A stretch of DNA of 44,096 nucleotides from Acidimicrobiales bacterium (GTDB lineage: Bacteria; Actinomycetota; Acidimicrobiia; Acidimicrobiales; UBA8190), in assembly GCA_035531755.1 (NCBI GenBank), contig DATKSK010000066.1, positions 1-44,096 on the forward strand. Direction: 5' to 3'. Under the pieces are notes generated by a model. That model searched no databases. It was not told the origin of the DNA and saw only the letters and a program-made list of their open reading frames with translations. Shown here in pieces: positions 8,009 through 16,732 of the stretch (its first letter is position 1; every line of letters starts with the position of its first letter). The position numbers and the translations under genes are program-made.

Positions 8009-11000
8009 GTGACCCGAACCCGCCCGCCCGCCGACGAGCCGAGCACCCCCCGCCCGCCACGCTCCGGGCGCCGCGTCGTGGCTACCTGGTCCGGGCACCT
8101 CGTGCTGGCCGCGGTGGCGTACGTCCCGCTCCTGCGTACCGCACCGGGGCAGGTGGGCGCGGACACGAAGCTCTACCTCTACCTCCACCCGGCGCGGTTC
8201 ATGTCGCAGGTGGCGTCCATGTGGGACCCCGACGTCGCCATGGGGTCGGTCACGCACCAATACATCGGCTACCTCCTCCCCATGGGCCCCTACTACGCGT
8301 CGATGCAGGGCCTCGGGGTGCCCACGTGGGTGGCCCAGCGCCTGTGGACGGGCAGCCTGCTCTTCCTGGCCGGCGCGGGCGTGCTGTTCCTCCTGCGCAC
8401 CCTGTCGCCGGTGACCACCACGCCGGGGGCCGGGTCGCTCGACATGGGCACGCTGGGCGGCGTGGGCGCCATGGTGGCGGCCTTCGCCTACATGCTCTCG
8501 CCCTACGTGCTGCAGAACGAGGCCCGGGCGTCGGTGTTGCTGCTGCCGTGGGTGGGGCTCCCGTGGATGATCGGGCTCGTGGCCCGGGCCCTGCGCCACG
8601 GCGGGTGGCGGCATCCCGCGCTCTTCGCCGTGGTGGTGGCGCTGGTCGGGAGCACGAACGCCGCCTCCCTGGTGCTGGTGGGCGTGGGGCCCGTGCTGTG
8701 GGTGCTGTGGGAGCTCGTCGCCCGCCGCGTGGACTGGCGCCGGGCGCTGGCGACCACGCTCGAGATCGGGGTGCTCAGCGCGGCGGTGTCACTGTGGTGG
8801 GCGACGGGGCTCGCCGTCGAGGGCACCTACGGCATGGACATCTTGCGCTACACCGAGACGATCCCCACCGTGGCGCGCACGAGCCTGGCGTCGGAGACGC
8901 TGCGGGGCCTCGGCTACTGGTTCTTCTACGGCGTCGACAAGGTGGGTCTGTACCTGCCGATGGCGGGTCCCTACATGACGTCGGTGTGGCTCCTGGCGGT
9001 GAGCTTCGCCGTCCCGGCCGCGGCGTTCCTGGCCGCGTTCGTGACCCGGTGGCGCGAGCGGGCGTTCTTCGTGACCCTGATCGTGGTGGGCACGATCATG
9101 TCCGTCGGCGCGCACCCGCTGTCGGACCCCTCGCCGCTGGGTCGCCTGATCAAGGCGGGGGCCACCGGCTCGACGGTGGGTCTGGCCCTGCGCAGCACCA
9201 ACCGTGCCACGCCGCTCGTCGTCCTCGGGGTGGCCGTGCTCCTCGGGGCGGGCGTCGCCGCCCTCGCCCGCCGGTGGAGGATCGCGGGGGTGGTGGCGGC
9301 CGCCGCGGCGACCGGCCTCGTGGCCGCTGACCTTCCCGCGCTGTGGACGGGGCAATTCGTCGCCGCCAACCTGAGCAGGCCCGAACACATCCCCTCGTAC
9401 CTGACGCAGGCGGCCGACTACCTCGACAACCAGCCCGGGGCCCACCAGACCCGCGTCCTGACCGAGCCCGGCATCGACTTCGCCGTCTACAACTGGGGCA
9501 CCACGCTCGAGCCGGTGCTGCCCGGCCTCATGACCCGCCCCGAGGTGGACCGGGGCCTCGTGCCCTACGGCTCGCCGGGGTCGGCCGACCTGCTGGGAGC
9601 GGTCGACGAGGGCGTCCAGGCCGGCACCTTCGACCCCTCGGCACTCGCTCCCATGCTCCGCCTGATGAGCGCCGGCGATCTCGTGCTCGAGTCCGACTTT
9701 CAGTACGAGCACTACGACACGCCCCGCCCCCAGGCCCTGTGGCAGAAGCTCGACCCTCCGCCGCCCGGGCTGGGCGCCCCCATCGGGTTCGGCAGCCCCA
9801 GGGTCACGGCGGCCTCGCCGAGGAAGTACCCGGAGATCGACGAGACGGCGCTGGGCCTCCCCCACGACGCCGCCTATCCGGCACCGGTGGTGGCCTTCCC
9901 CGTGGCGAACGCCCGCCCCATCCTGCGGACCGAGGGCGCCACCACCCCGATGCTCGTCGACGGTGACGGCACCGGACTGGTGGCGGCCGCCGGCGCCGGC
10001 CTGCTCGACGGGCAGGCGACCGTCTTCTATTCGCCGTCGTTCGCATCGCAGCCGGCCGAGCTGCAGCGCCAGGTGGCCCGGGGTGCCGACCTGGTGGTCA
10101 CCGACACCAACCGGCGCCAGGCCGAGCAGTTCGGCACCGTGCGCGAGAACGTCGGGTACACCGAGATGGCCGGCGAGAAGGCACTCGTCCCCGACAGCCG
10201 CGACGCCCGGCTGCCGCTGTTCCCCGCGGCCGCCGGGGACACGAGCAGGACGGTGGCCGTGCAGCTCGGGGTGAAGAGCGTGCAGGCGAGCGGCTACGGC
10301 AACCCCATCACCTACGTGCCCGAGGACCGGCCCGACCAGGCGATGGACGGCAACCTCCGCACGGTGTGGACGGTGGGCGCCTTCGACGACCCGGTGGGCC
10401 AGTTCCTGCGGATCACGCTCGACCACCCCCTCACCACCGACCACGTCAACCTCGTGCAGCCGCTCTATGGACCACGTGACCGGTGGATCACCCGCGCCAC
10501 CTTGCGCTTCGACGGCGGCCGGCCGATCACGGTCGACCTCGACGGCACGTCGCGGACCTCGGCGGGGCAGACCGTGTCCTTTTCCACGCGGACGTTCACC
10601 ACGCTGCAGATCACCATCGACAGGACGAACACGAGCGGCCAGCGCTCGACCGACGGGATGTCGGGCGTGGGCTTCGCCGAGGTCCGTCTCGGCGGCCAAC
10701 AGGTCGACGAGGTGCTCCGCATGCCGCAGGACCTGTTGACGGCGGCCGGCGCGTCCTCCGCGTCGCACCGCCTGACCCTCGTGATGACACGCCAGACCGC
10801 GGCCCCCGTCCCGCCGCGCACCGACCCTGAGATCGACATCGCCCGCTTCTTCACGCTGCCCACAGCGCGGTCGTTCTCGGTGAGCGGCACCGCCGAGCTG
10901 TCGCCGCTGGTCCCCGACGACGACATCGACCGGCTGCTCGGGACGACCGTCCCCGGTGTCGAGGCGGCGTACTCGTCGGGCCGGCTCCCCGGCGCGTTGC

Positions 11001-12670
11001 AGGACCGGGCGTCGTCGACGCTCGACGGCGACCAGGCCACGGTGTGGAGCCCCGGGCTGGGGCCGCAGGCCGGCAACTGGCTCGAGTACGACCTGGCGCG
11101 CCCGCTCACGTTCGACCACCTGTCGATGTCCGTCGTCGCCGACGGCCGGCATTCGGTGCCGACGTCGGTGACCGTCAGCGCGGGGGGCCAGAGCCGGACG
11201 GTCCCCGTGCCGGCCCTGTCCGACAGCACGCAGCCGTGGGCGACGCAGACGGTCACGCTGACGTTCCCCGCGCTGACCGGCACCGACGTGCGGCTCACCT
11301 TCGGCACGGTGCGGCAGGTGACCGATCTCGACTACTACTCCGACACGCAGGTGGGCCTGCCTCTCGGCATCGCCGAGGTGACCATCCCCGGCATGCCCCG
11401 GGCCGTCGCCGCCCCCGCCGCGCTGCCCGGGACGTGCCGGAGCGACCTGCTCACCGTGGACGGCGTGCCGGTGCCGGTGAGCATCACGGGCACGACGGCG
11501 GCCGCCGAGGCCCTCGACGCCGTCGGGGTGCACGGCTGTGGCAGCGCCACCGACGGCATCACCCTCGGCGCCGGCCCGCACGAGCTGCAGACCCAACCGG
11601 GGTTCCCGCCGGGCGTCGACGTGAACATCGACAGCCTCGTGCTCGACTCGGGCCCGGGCGGGTCCGCGCTGGCGACCGGGGCGACGGGGCGGGCGCAGCC
11701 CGTCGAGTCGGGGCCGGCGCCGACGCTCACGGTCGTGCACTCCTCGGCGACGGCGGCGAAGGTCGTGGTCCACCATCCGACGCGGCCGTTCTGGATGGTG
11801 CTCGGTGAGAGCACCAACGCCGGGTGGCACGCCATCACCGGCACCGGCGCGGACCTGGGCCCGCCGCAGCTCGTCGACGGCTACGCCAACGGGTGGTTGG
11901 TGACCCCCGCCACCGCGGGCCACGACATGGTCATCATGCTGCAGTGGACGCCGCAGCGGCTGGTGTCGGCGTCGTTGGTGGTATCCGGGGTGTCGCTGGC
12001 GCTGTGCCTTGCCCTGGGCTGCCTGCCGCGGCGATGGCGGGCGAGGCTGCGTCGGCTCGCCCGGTCGGTGCGGGCGAGGCCGCGCCGCCGTGCGCGGCCG
12101 GAGGAGCCGGGCGTCGCCGTGCCCATCGGCCCCGCCGGAGCCTACCGTCGGGCCTCGGCGCCGGGCACCGTCTCGGCACGACTCCACGGCGCGCCACCGG
12201 GGGCGTCCGACACGGCCGCCGAGCGCTCCCCCCTGCTCGGCTCGCCGTTGCGATCGTCGGGGGCGCGGCCGGGGTGGGTGGGCCTGGTCGTCGTGCCCGT
12301 CGTGGCCGGGGGGGTCACCGCCGCCGTCGTCACCCCGGGCGCCGGTCTCCCGGTGGCCGCGGCCGCCTTCCTGGCCGCCGCCACCGGCTACGGGAGGGTC
12401 GTGCTCGCCGTCGGGTCGGTGGGACTGCTCGTCGCCGTGGACCGCATGGTGACCAGTGCCCAGCGCACGTTCCACTACGCCGCCGACTTCGGGTGGCCCA
12501 ACCATGTCGAGACGGCGAGCACGCTGGCGTGGATCGCCGTGGCGGTGCTCGGCGCCGACGCACTGGTGCAGGAGGTCCGTGACCGTCGCGCCCGCGGCGC
12601 GCCCCGGTCGGGACGGCGGACGAGCCCCAACCACCCTGCACGGGGCAGGCACATTCGTCGGCCCGAGTGA
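8009..12670 (+). CDS. AftD-type alpha-(1->3)-arabinofuranosyltransferase homologue (DUF3367 GT-C), copy 1
   Basis: Predicted membrane glycosyltransferase of 1553 aa using a polyprenyl-phosphate sugar on the outer face of the membrane. After a short Pro/Arg-rich N-terminus and the first helix, the loop ADTKLYLYLHPARF carries Asp52, the likely GT-C acidic residue, then the family stretch YIGYLLPMGPYY. About a dozen helices follow to about residue 480. The large extracellular part has two discoidin/CBM32-like modules (about 755-870 and 990-1090). The ending has TM helices at about 1315-1335 and 1425-1530. Mycobacterial AftD is somewhat shorter but similarly arranged. A paralogue lies at 32447-36943. 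The acyltransferase gene follows after 28 nt. Real donor and acceptor sugars are unknown; arabinose is only the mycobacterial precedent. Confidence 0.88.
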   Translation: MTRTRPPADEPSTPRPPRSGRRVVATWSGHLVLAAVAYVPLLRTAPGQVGADTKLYLYLHPARFMSQVASMWDPDVAMGSVTHQYIGYLLPMGPYYASMQGLGVPTWVAQRLWTGSLLFLAGAGVLFLLRTLSPVTTTPGAGSLDMGTLGGVGAMVAAFAYMLSPYVLQNEARASVLLLPWVGLPWMIGLVARALRHGGWRHPALFAVVVALVGSTNAASLVLVGVGPVLWVLWELVARRVDWRRALATTLEIGVLSAAVSLWWATGLAVEGTYGMDILRYTETIPTVARTSLASETLRGLGYWFFYGVDKVGLYLPMAGPYMTSVWLLAVSFAVPAAAFLAAFVTRWRERAFFVTLIVVGTIMSVGAHPLSDPSPLGRLIKAGATGSTVGLALRSTNRATPLVVLGVAVLLGAGVAALARRWRIAGVVAAAAATGLVAADLPALWTGQFVAANLSRPEHIPSYLTQAADYLDNQPGAHQTRVLTEPGIDFAVYNWGTTLEPVLPGLMTRPEVDRGLVPYGSPGSADLLGAVDEGVQAGTFDPSALAPMLRLMSAGDLVLESDFQYEHYDTPRPQALWQKLDPPPPGLGAPIGFGSPRVTAASPRKYPEIDETALGLPHDAAYPAPVVAFPVANARPILRTEGATTPMLVDGDGTGLVAAAGAGLLDGQATVFYSPSFASQPAELQRQVARGADLVVTDTNRRQAEQFGTVRENVGYTEMAGEKALVPDSRDARLPLFPAAAGDTSRTVAVQLGVKSVQASGYGNPITYVPEDRPDQAMDGNLRTVWTVGAFDDPVGQFLRITLDHPLTTDHVNLVQPLYGPRDRWITRATLRFDGGRPITVDLDGTSRTSAGQTVSFSTRTFTTLQITIDRTNTSGQRSTDGMSGVGFAEVRLGGQQVDEVLRMPQDLLTAAGASSASHRLTLVMTRQTAAPVPPRTDPEIDIARFFTLPTARSFSVSGTAELSPLVPDDDIDRLLGTTVPGVEAAYSSGRLPGALQDRASSTLDGDQATVWSPGLGPQAGNWLEYDLARPLTFDHLSMSVVADGRHSVPTSVTVSAGGQSRTVPVPALSDSTQPWATQTVTLTFPALTGTDVRLTFGTVRQVTDLDYYSDTQVGLPLGIAEVTIPGMPRAVAAPAALPGTCRSDLLTVDGVPVPVSITGTTAAAEALDAVGVHGCGSATDGITLGAGPHELQTQPGFPPGVDVNIDSLVLDSGPGGSALATGATGRAQPVESGPAPTLTVVHSSATAAKVVVHHPTRPFWMVLGESTNAGWHAITGTGADLGPPQLVDGYANGWLVTPATAGHDMVIMLQWTPQRLVSASLVVSGVSLALCLALGCLPRRWRARLRRLARSVRARPRRRARPEEPGVAVPIGPAGAYRRASAPGTVSARLHGAPPGASDTAAERSPLLGSPLRSSGARPGWVGLVVVPVVAGGVTAAVVTPGAGLPVAAAAFLAAATGYGRVVLAVGSVGLLVAVDRMVTSAQRTFHYAADFGWPNHVETASTLAWIAVAVLGADALVQEVRDRRARGAPRSGRRTSPNHPARGRHIRRPE

Positions 12671-12682
12671 GAGCGGCCATGG

Positions 12683-12688
12683 TACGGT
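12683..12688 (+). promoter_or_regulatory. -10 hexamer TACGGT of the acyltransferase gene
   Basis: TACGGT ends 10 nt before the ATG at 12699, in the 28-nt gap after the AftD gene. This would give the acyltransferase its own nearly leaderless transcript. Confidence 0.4.
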
Positions 12689-12698
12689 CGAACGACTG

Positions 12699-14198
12699 AT
12701 GGTGGACGCCGCGCCCCTTCCCGCTGCCGAGGCGATCGACGAACCGGTCGACGGCGCGGCGGCACCGGATCTCCGGAGCCCCGAGAGCGGCATACCGGGC
12801 GTCCGGCCCCGGCACTTCCCCTGCTTCGACGGGCTGCGTGCCATCGCAGCGGTCCTCGTCGTCCTGGTGCACACGGGGTTCGACTCGGGGTTCACCCTGC
12901 GAAGTTCGTACGGCATCTACACCGCCCGCCTCGAGATCGGCGTGTCGGTGTTCTTCCTCATCTCGGGGTTCCTGCTCTACCGGCCCTTCGCGGCGTCGCA
13001 CATCGCCGGCGGGGCGCCGCCGGCCGTGGGGACCTTCTGGGCGCGGCGCCTGCTGCGCATCCTCCCGGCGTACTGGCTGGCGTTCGTGGTGACGAGCTAT
13101 GTCCTGCACGCCAACAAGATCTATCCCGGGTGGCACTCGGTGCTGATCTACCTGGGCCTGCTGCAGATCTACTTCCCGAAGCACTCGTTGTCGGGGATCA
13201 CGCAGGCGTGGTCCCTGTGCACCGAGATCTCCTTCTACTTCTTCCTGCCCCTGTTCGCCATGGCGGTGAACGCGCGGCGCCGCTCCGACCGTCACCAGAT
13301 GCGCCGCGAGGTCATGGTCCTCGTCGTGCTCTACACCATCGGGATCGGCCTGCGTTTCTGGTTGCTCCACTCCCACTCGGGCGCGGCGGGCGCCATGGAG
13401 ACGACACTGCCCGCGTACCTCGACCTCTTCGCGCTCGGCATGTTCCTGGCCCTGGCGAGCAGCTGGCTGGCACACCGCCACCGCGAGCCCCGGTGGCTCT
13501 GGCACCCGGCCATGCCGTGGGTCAGCTGGGGGCTGGCGCTGGCGATGCTGTGGTCGGTGTCGCACATCGGGATCTCGCGGCTCCCGCTCGTGCACAGCTC
13601 GCCGGGGCGCGGCGTCGAGCAGGAGGTGCTGTACGGCCTGTTCGCGTTCTTCCTGCTGCTGCCGGCGGTCTTCGGCCCCCAGCACCGCGGTGTGATCCGC
13701 GGGGCGCTCACGTGGAAGCCCGTGGTGGCCCTCGGCATCGTGTCCTACGGCCTCTACCTGTGGCACCAGGCGTGGGCCACGCTGTTCGTCAAGTGGACGG
13801 GGCTGCTGTTCCGCCTGCCGCTGCTCGGGATGTTCGCCGTCGTCTTCGGCATGGGCCTGATCTCCGCCATCGCCAGCTATGTGATCGTGGAGCGGCCCAT
13901 CCTCGGCTTGAAGGACCGGCTGGGGTGGTGGAGCCGGATCCCGCGGCCCGGCGCCAGGGCACGCGGCCGGGCCGGGCCGACTGCGGTGTCAGCCGGAGCC
14001 CCCGCCGCCGTCGGCGACGTCCTTGCGGAGCAGGGCGAGCTCCTCGGCGAAGACACCGGTCATGTCCTCGAGCCTGCGCAGCTGCGAGCGCAGGTAGACG
14101 CAGACCGTCAGGAGGACGAGGGCGGCCAGCACGGTGAGCAGGGCCGGGGGGCTGATGACGCCGAGGGCCCGGGCGAGGCGGTCGAAGAGCCCAGGTGA
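12699..14198 (+). CDS. Membrane acyltransferase, OafA/acyltransferase-3 family
   Basis: Predicted multi-helix inner-membrane enzyme that O-acylates a sugar. The family's first-helix motif reads FDGLRAIAAVLVVLVHTGF with the conserved His58, then FFLISGFLLYRPF and RRLLRILPAYW. The C-terminal helix ends YVIVERPILGL. The ATG at 12699 was chosen over the longer open frame (from 12456) because upstream codons overlap the AftD gene and carry no domain. The acyltransferase domain ends near residue 430. The last 70 residues are low-complexity, rich in E, D, Q and G, and are read through the antisense of the small gene at 13989-14222, so the true stop may have been lost by mutation. AftD and acyltransferase genes are also near each other in mycobacteria. 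Confidence 0.85.
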   Translation: MVDAAPLPAAEAIDEPVDGAAAPDLRSPESGIPGVRPRHFPCFDGLRAIAAVLVVLVHTGFDSGFTLRSSYGIYTARLEIGVSVFFLISGFLLYRPFAASHIAGGAPPAVGTFWARRLLRILPAYWLAFVVTSYVLHANKIYPGWHSVLIYLGLLQIYFPKHSLSGITQAWSLCTEISFYFFLPLFAMAVNARRRSDRHQMRREVMVLVVLYTIGIGLRFWLLHSHSGAAGAMETTLPAYLDLFALGMFLALASSWLAHRHREPRWLWHPAMPWVSWGLALAMLWSVSHIGISRLPLVHSSPGRGVEQEVLYGLFAFFLLLPAVFGPQHRGVIRGALTWKPVVALGIVSYGLYLWHQAWATLFVKWTGLLFRLPLLGMFAVVFGMGLISAIASYVIVERPILGLKDRLGWWSRIPRPGARARGRAGPTAVSAGAPAAVGDVLAEQGELLGEDTGHVLEPAQLRAQVDADRQEDEGGQHGEQGRGADDAEGPGEAVEEPR

Positions 14199-14222
14199 GA
14201 TCGCCAGGACGGCGACCACCAC
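13989..14222 (-). CDS. DUF2304-like small membrane protein, short form
   Basis: A 77-residue protein with one TM helix (ALLTVLAALVLLTVCVYL) followed by RSQLRRLEDMTGVFAEELALLR. This matches, from memory, the C-terminal half of DUF2304 proteins, which usually have about 110 residues and two or three helices and sit in glycan clusters. The N-terminal half is absent: a TAG codon in the same frame, 9 nt upstream, ends the GT39-like gene. It is therefore either a truncated remnant or a short version, starting at GTG 14222. It overlaps the 3' end of the convergent acyltransferase frame by 210 bp. Third-position G+C and the coherent helix support that this strand is, or was, coding. Confidence 0.5.
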   Translation of the reverse strand: MVVAVLAISPGLFDRLARALGVISPPALLTVLAALVLLTVCVYLRSQLRRLEDMTGVFAEELALLRKDVADGGGGSG

Positions 14223-14228
14223 CGGCGC

Positions 14229-15794
14229 CTACGGCGCCGACACCGGCGACGCCGGGAACGGTGTGAGGGGCCCGGTGACCGCCGGCGGGTGGTCGTCGGG
14301 CGTGGCGCGGTCGACGGAGGAGCCGGACGGGCTGGTGGCGTCGGGGGCGGCGCCGCGGGGCGCGCCGGTGTCGGCGGGATGGCGCCGCCCGAGCACGACG
14401 TCGGGTGGGGACCCGGTGCGCCGCAGCCGGCCCCACAGCCAGTCGAGCTGCACGGCCCCGAGCAGTACCAGCGACACCTCGAAGGCGGTGCGGTAGCGCG
14501 TCTGACCGAAGCTCACGAGCACCGTGGCGGCCACGTCGATCCCCACCGCGACGAGCGGGAACACCGGCACGCGGCGGCGCCGCAGGACGACGAGGCCGCC
14601 GACGGAGAGCGCGACAAGGCCGTAGTACATCCCGAGGCCGACGAGCGCCCAGTGGTACGGGCGCGTCTCGACGTAGTAGTCGAGCCATACCTGCATGGCC
14701 GGATGGAAGGCGCCGAAGGCCCGCCCGAGGCGGGCGAGCTCCACGGGCAGCAGGCGGTTCTCGTGGGCCCGGATGTAGCGCAAGGCGTCGGTCTGCGCCT
14801 GCGCCGACTGCACCGACTTGTCGGCGTGCGGGTTGACGGGTGCGTGCAACGAGCACGTCAGCGACCAGTAGCCCTCGAACGTCCCCGACCACGTCACGTC
14901 GCAGTTGGCGGAGGCCAGGGTGATCCCGAGGCCCGAGCTGATGAAGGTGGGTTTGGTGAAGCGGCTCATGTTGTAGCCCACCCAGGGCGCCACCACGGTG
15001 AGCGCCGTGAGCGTGCCGAGCCCGAGCAGCGCCAGCCGCCGGCGCCAGCGGAGGCGGGCCGCCAGGGCCAGGGGGAAGAGGATCAGCGGGAGCAGCAGGG
15101 CGAGCTCGTCGCGACCGAGCGCGGCCAGGCCCATGACGGCACCGAGGGCGAGCACCGAGCCCGTCGAGGGGCGCTTCCAGAACCGGTACGCGCAGAGCAG
15201 GACGCCGGCCACGAGCAGCGGGGTGAGGGTCTCGGAGAGGGCGAGCTCGTCGCTCATCCAGATGTTGGGGTACACCGCCACCAGGAAGGCGGCGATGAGC
15301 CCGGCACGGCGCCCGGCGATCTCGCGCCCGGTCAGCCCGCCCACGGTGACGGCGGCGGCACCGATGACGCAGCACCACACGCGGTGGGCGAAGAAGGACT
15401 TCAGGCCGACCACCGAGGTGGCGGCGAGCACGAAGACGAACAGCGGTGGCCAGTCTGCGGTCTGCACGACCGAATGCTCCAGGGCGTTGTAGTGCCACGG
15501 GTCGATGAAGCCGTGGCCCGACACGAGGAGGTTGGCGGCATTGTGGAAGTAGTAGGCGTCCCCGCCGGGCTTGCGGTCGGGGCGCCCGAGGACGGTGGCC
15601 AACCGGATCCCGAACCCCATGAGGGTGATGGCCCCGAGCCACACCCACCACCGGCCCGCACGCGCCCGGGGCACCGCCGTCACGGGGGGCGGCGCCGTCA
15701 CGGGAAGCGGCACGGCGCCACGGTCTGCCAACCGGTCGGGCGGTTCGTGCTCGGCAGGTCGGCGCTCCTCGCTGCGCCGCCGCCGCCGACTCAC
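14229..15794 (-). CDS. GT39/PMT-like GT-C glycosyltransferase
   Basis: Predicted integral membrane glycosyltransferase of 521 aa (ArnT/PMT-2 type) using polyprenyl-linked sugars outside the membrane. A basic, Pro-rich 48-residue cytoplasmic tail precedes the first helix. The first periplasmic loop has KPGGDAYYFHNAANLLVSG, with Asp79 as the likely catalytic acid, and VYPNIWMSDELALSETLTPL matches the LSE segment of the family. Ten or so helices follow. The final 60 residues are Pro/Ser/Thr-rich and look disordered. The GTG start at 15794 overlaps the TGA of the methyltransferase gene (GTGA), so translation is coupled. The open frame extends to 16097 but that part is antisense or out of frame to the methyltransferase. 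The transferred sugar is unknown. Confidence 0.85.
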   Translation of the reverse strand: MSRRRRRSEERRPAEHEPPDRLADRGAVPLPVTAPPPVTAVPRARAGRWWVWLGAITLMGFGIRLATVLGRPDRKPGGDAYYFHNAANLLVSGHGFIDPWHYNALEHSVVQTADWPPLFVFVLAATSVVGLKSFFAHRVWCCVIGAAAVTVGGLTGREIAGRRAGLIAAFLVAVYPNIWMSDELALSETLTPLLVAGVLLCAYRFWKRPSTGSVLALGAVMGLAALGRDELALLLPLILFPLALAARLRWRRRLALLGLGTLTALTVVAPWVGYNMSRFTKPTFISSGLGITLASANCDVTWSGTFEGYWSLTCSLHAPVNPHADKSVQSAQAQTDALRYIRAHENRLLPVELARLGRAFGAFHPAMQVWLDYYVETRPYHWALVGLGMYYGLVALSVGGLVVLRRRRVPVFPLVAVGIDVAATVLVSFGQTRYRTAFEVSLVLLGAVQLDWLWGRLRRTGSPPDVVLGRRHPADTGAPRGAAPDATSPSGSSVDRATPDDHPPAVTGPLTPFPASPVSAP

Positions 15795-16681
15795 GAGCCT
15801 GCGGGGCGGCGGCGCAGCACCAGGAGCAGGTTCCACGTCGCCAGCTCCCGGACGGCCGGCACGTGGACGATCCAGCGCATCCAGTCGGGGTAGTAGCGCG
15901 GCAGGGCGTCGACGACGTCGACCCCGGGATGCGACCGGGCCAGGCGCAACGTGGGGCCGACGTGGCACGCGAACAGCGAGGACCCGAAGAGGTTGCCCGG
16001 CGGCCGGCCGAAGTGCCGCTCGTAGCGACGAGCGGCGCGGTGCCCGCCGAGGAAGTGCCAGGGGGCCGTCTCGTGGCCACCCCAGGGGGAGTACCACGCC
16101 GTGAACGACACGTACAGCAGGCCCCCGGGCCGGGTGACCCTGATGAGCTCGTCCATGAAGACGGCCGGTGACGCCACGTGCTCGAGGACGTTCGACGAGA
16201 AGGTCAGGTCGGCGACGCCGTCGGGTATCGGCAACACGTTCCCGTCGCCGGCGATGGTCCGTCCGGGGGCCAGCCGGCCCGGCGTGATGTGCCAGTCGTG
16301 GAGTTGGCGCACGGCGTCCTCCGATGGCGGCGCACCGTCGGTCGGGGGGCCGGGCTCGGGCGGTTCCGGCCGGGCGGCGGCGCCCGCCTCGGGCTCGACC
16401 AGGACGCAGCGCGCCCCGGCCCGCGTGAGCGCCTCGGTGAAGTAGCCCGGTCCCCCCCCGATGTCGAGCACGAGCTTCCCCGCGACCGTGGTGTACCGGC
16501 GCAGCTGCGCGACCGTGTCGGCCGCCTGGAACCGGTAGAACTCCTGCGGATCGGTCCGGTAGAAGCGGTCGAACTCCGAATGCCCGCCACGGAAGGCCCG
16601 GAAGAGTTCGATCGAACGGCGCAGCCCCCAGTTGTCCGGGCCGGCGAAGGACGTCTCCGTCTCACCCTGGGCGGTGACCAT
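15791..16681 (-). CDS. Class I SAM-dependent methyltransferase
   Basis: Predicted cytoplasmic methyltransferase of 296 aa. Motif I reads VLDIGGGPGYFTEAL, VLVEPEAG marks the acidic end of strand 2, and DLTFSSNVLEHV with RVTRPGGLLYVSF are the later motifs. The C-terminus (YYPDWMRWIVHVPAVRE and NLLLVLRRR) resembles, from memory, the methyltransferase found near aftD in mycobacteria (Rv0224c region). A two-codon ambiguity remains at the start (ATG 16681 or GTG 16678). TACCAT ends 8 nt before the ATG. It is coupled to the GT39-like gene downstream, so it probably methylates a sugar or a lipid-linked intermediate of the same pathway; this is inference. Confidence 0.88.
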   Translation of the reverse strand: MVTAQGETETSFAGPDNWGLRRSIELFRAFRGGHSEFDRFYRTDPQEFYRFQAADTVAQLRRYTTVAGKLVLDIGGGPGYFTEALTRAGARCVLVEPEAGAAARPEPPEPGPPTDGAPPSEDAVRQLHDWHITPGRLAPGRTIAGDGNVLPIPDGVADLTFSSNVLEHVASPAVFMDELIRVTRPGGLLYVSFTAWYSPWGGHETAPWHFLGGHRAARRYERHFGRPPGNLFGSSLFACHVGPTLRLARSHPGVDVVDALPRYYPDWMRWIVHVPAVRELATWNLLLVLRRRPAGS

Positions 16682-16689
16682 CCCGGCCC

Positions 16690-16695
16690 ATGGTA
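16690..16695 (-). promoter_or_regulatory. -10 hexamer TACCAT of the methyltransferase gene
   Basis: TACCAT on the minus strand ends 8 nt before the ATG at 16681. It fits a leaderless or near-leaderless transcript carrying the methyltransferase and GT39-like genes. Confidence 0.45.
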
Positions 16696-16732
16696 ACCGC
16701 CGGGCGAGGCTCGTCCCGGCTGCCGCGGGCGG

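Noticed and set aside
8789-12916. 1375-codon open frame on the minus strand
   Set aside because: It is antisense to AftD copy 1, is Arg/Gly/His/Pro-rich without domains, and exists only because stop codons are rare in this G+C-rich DNA.
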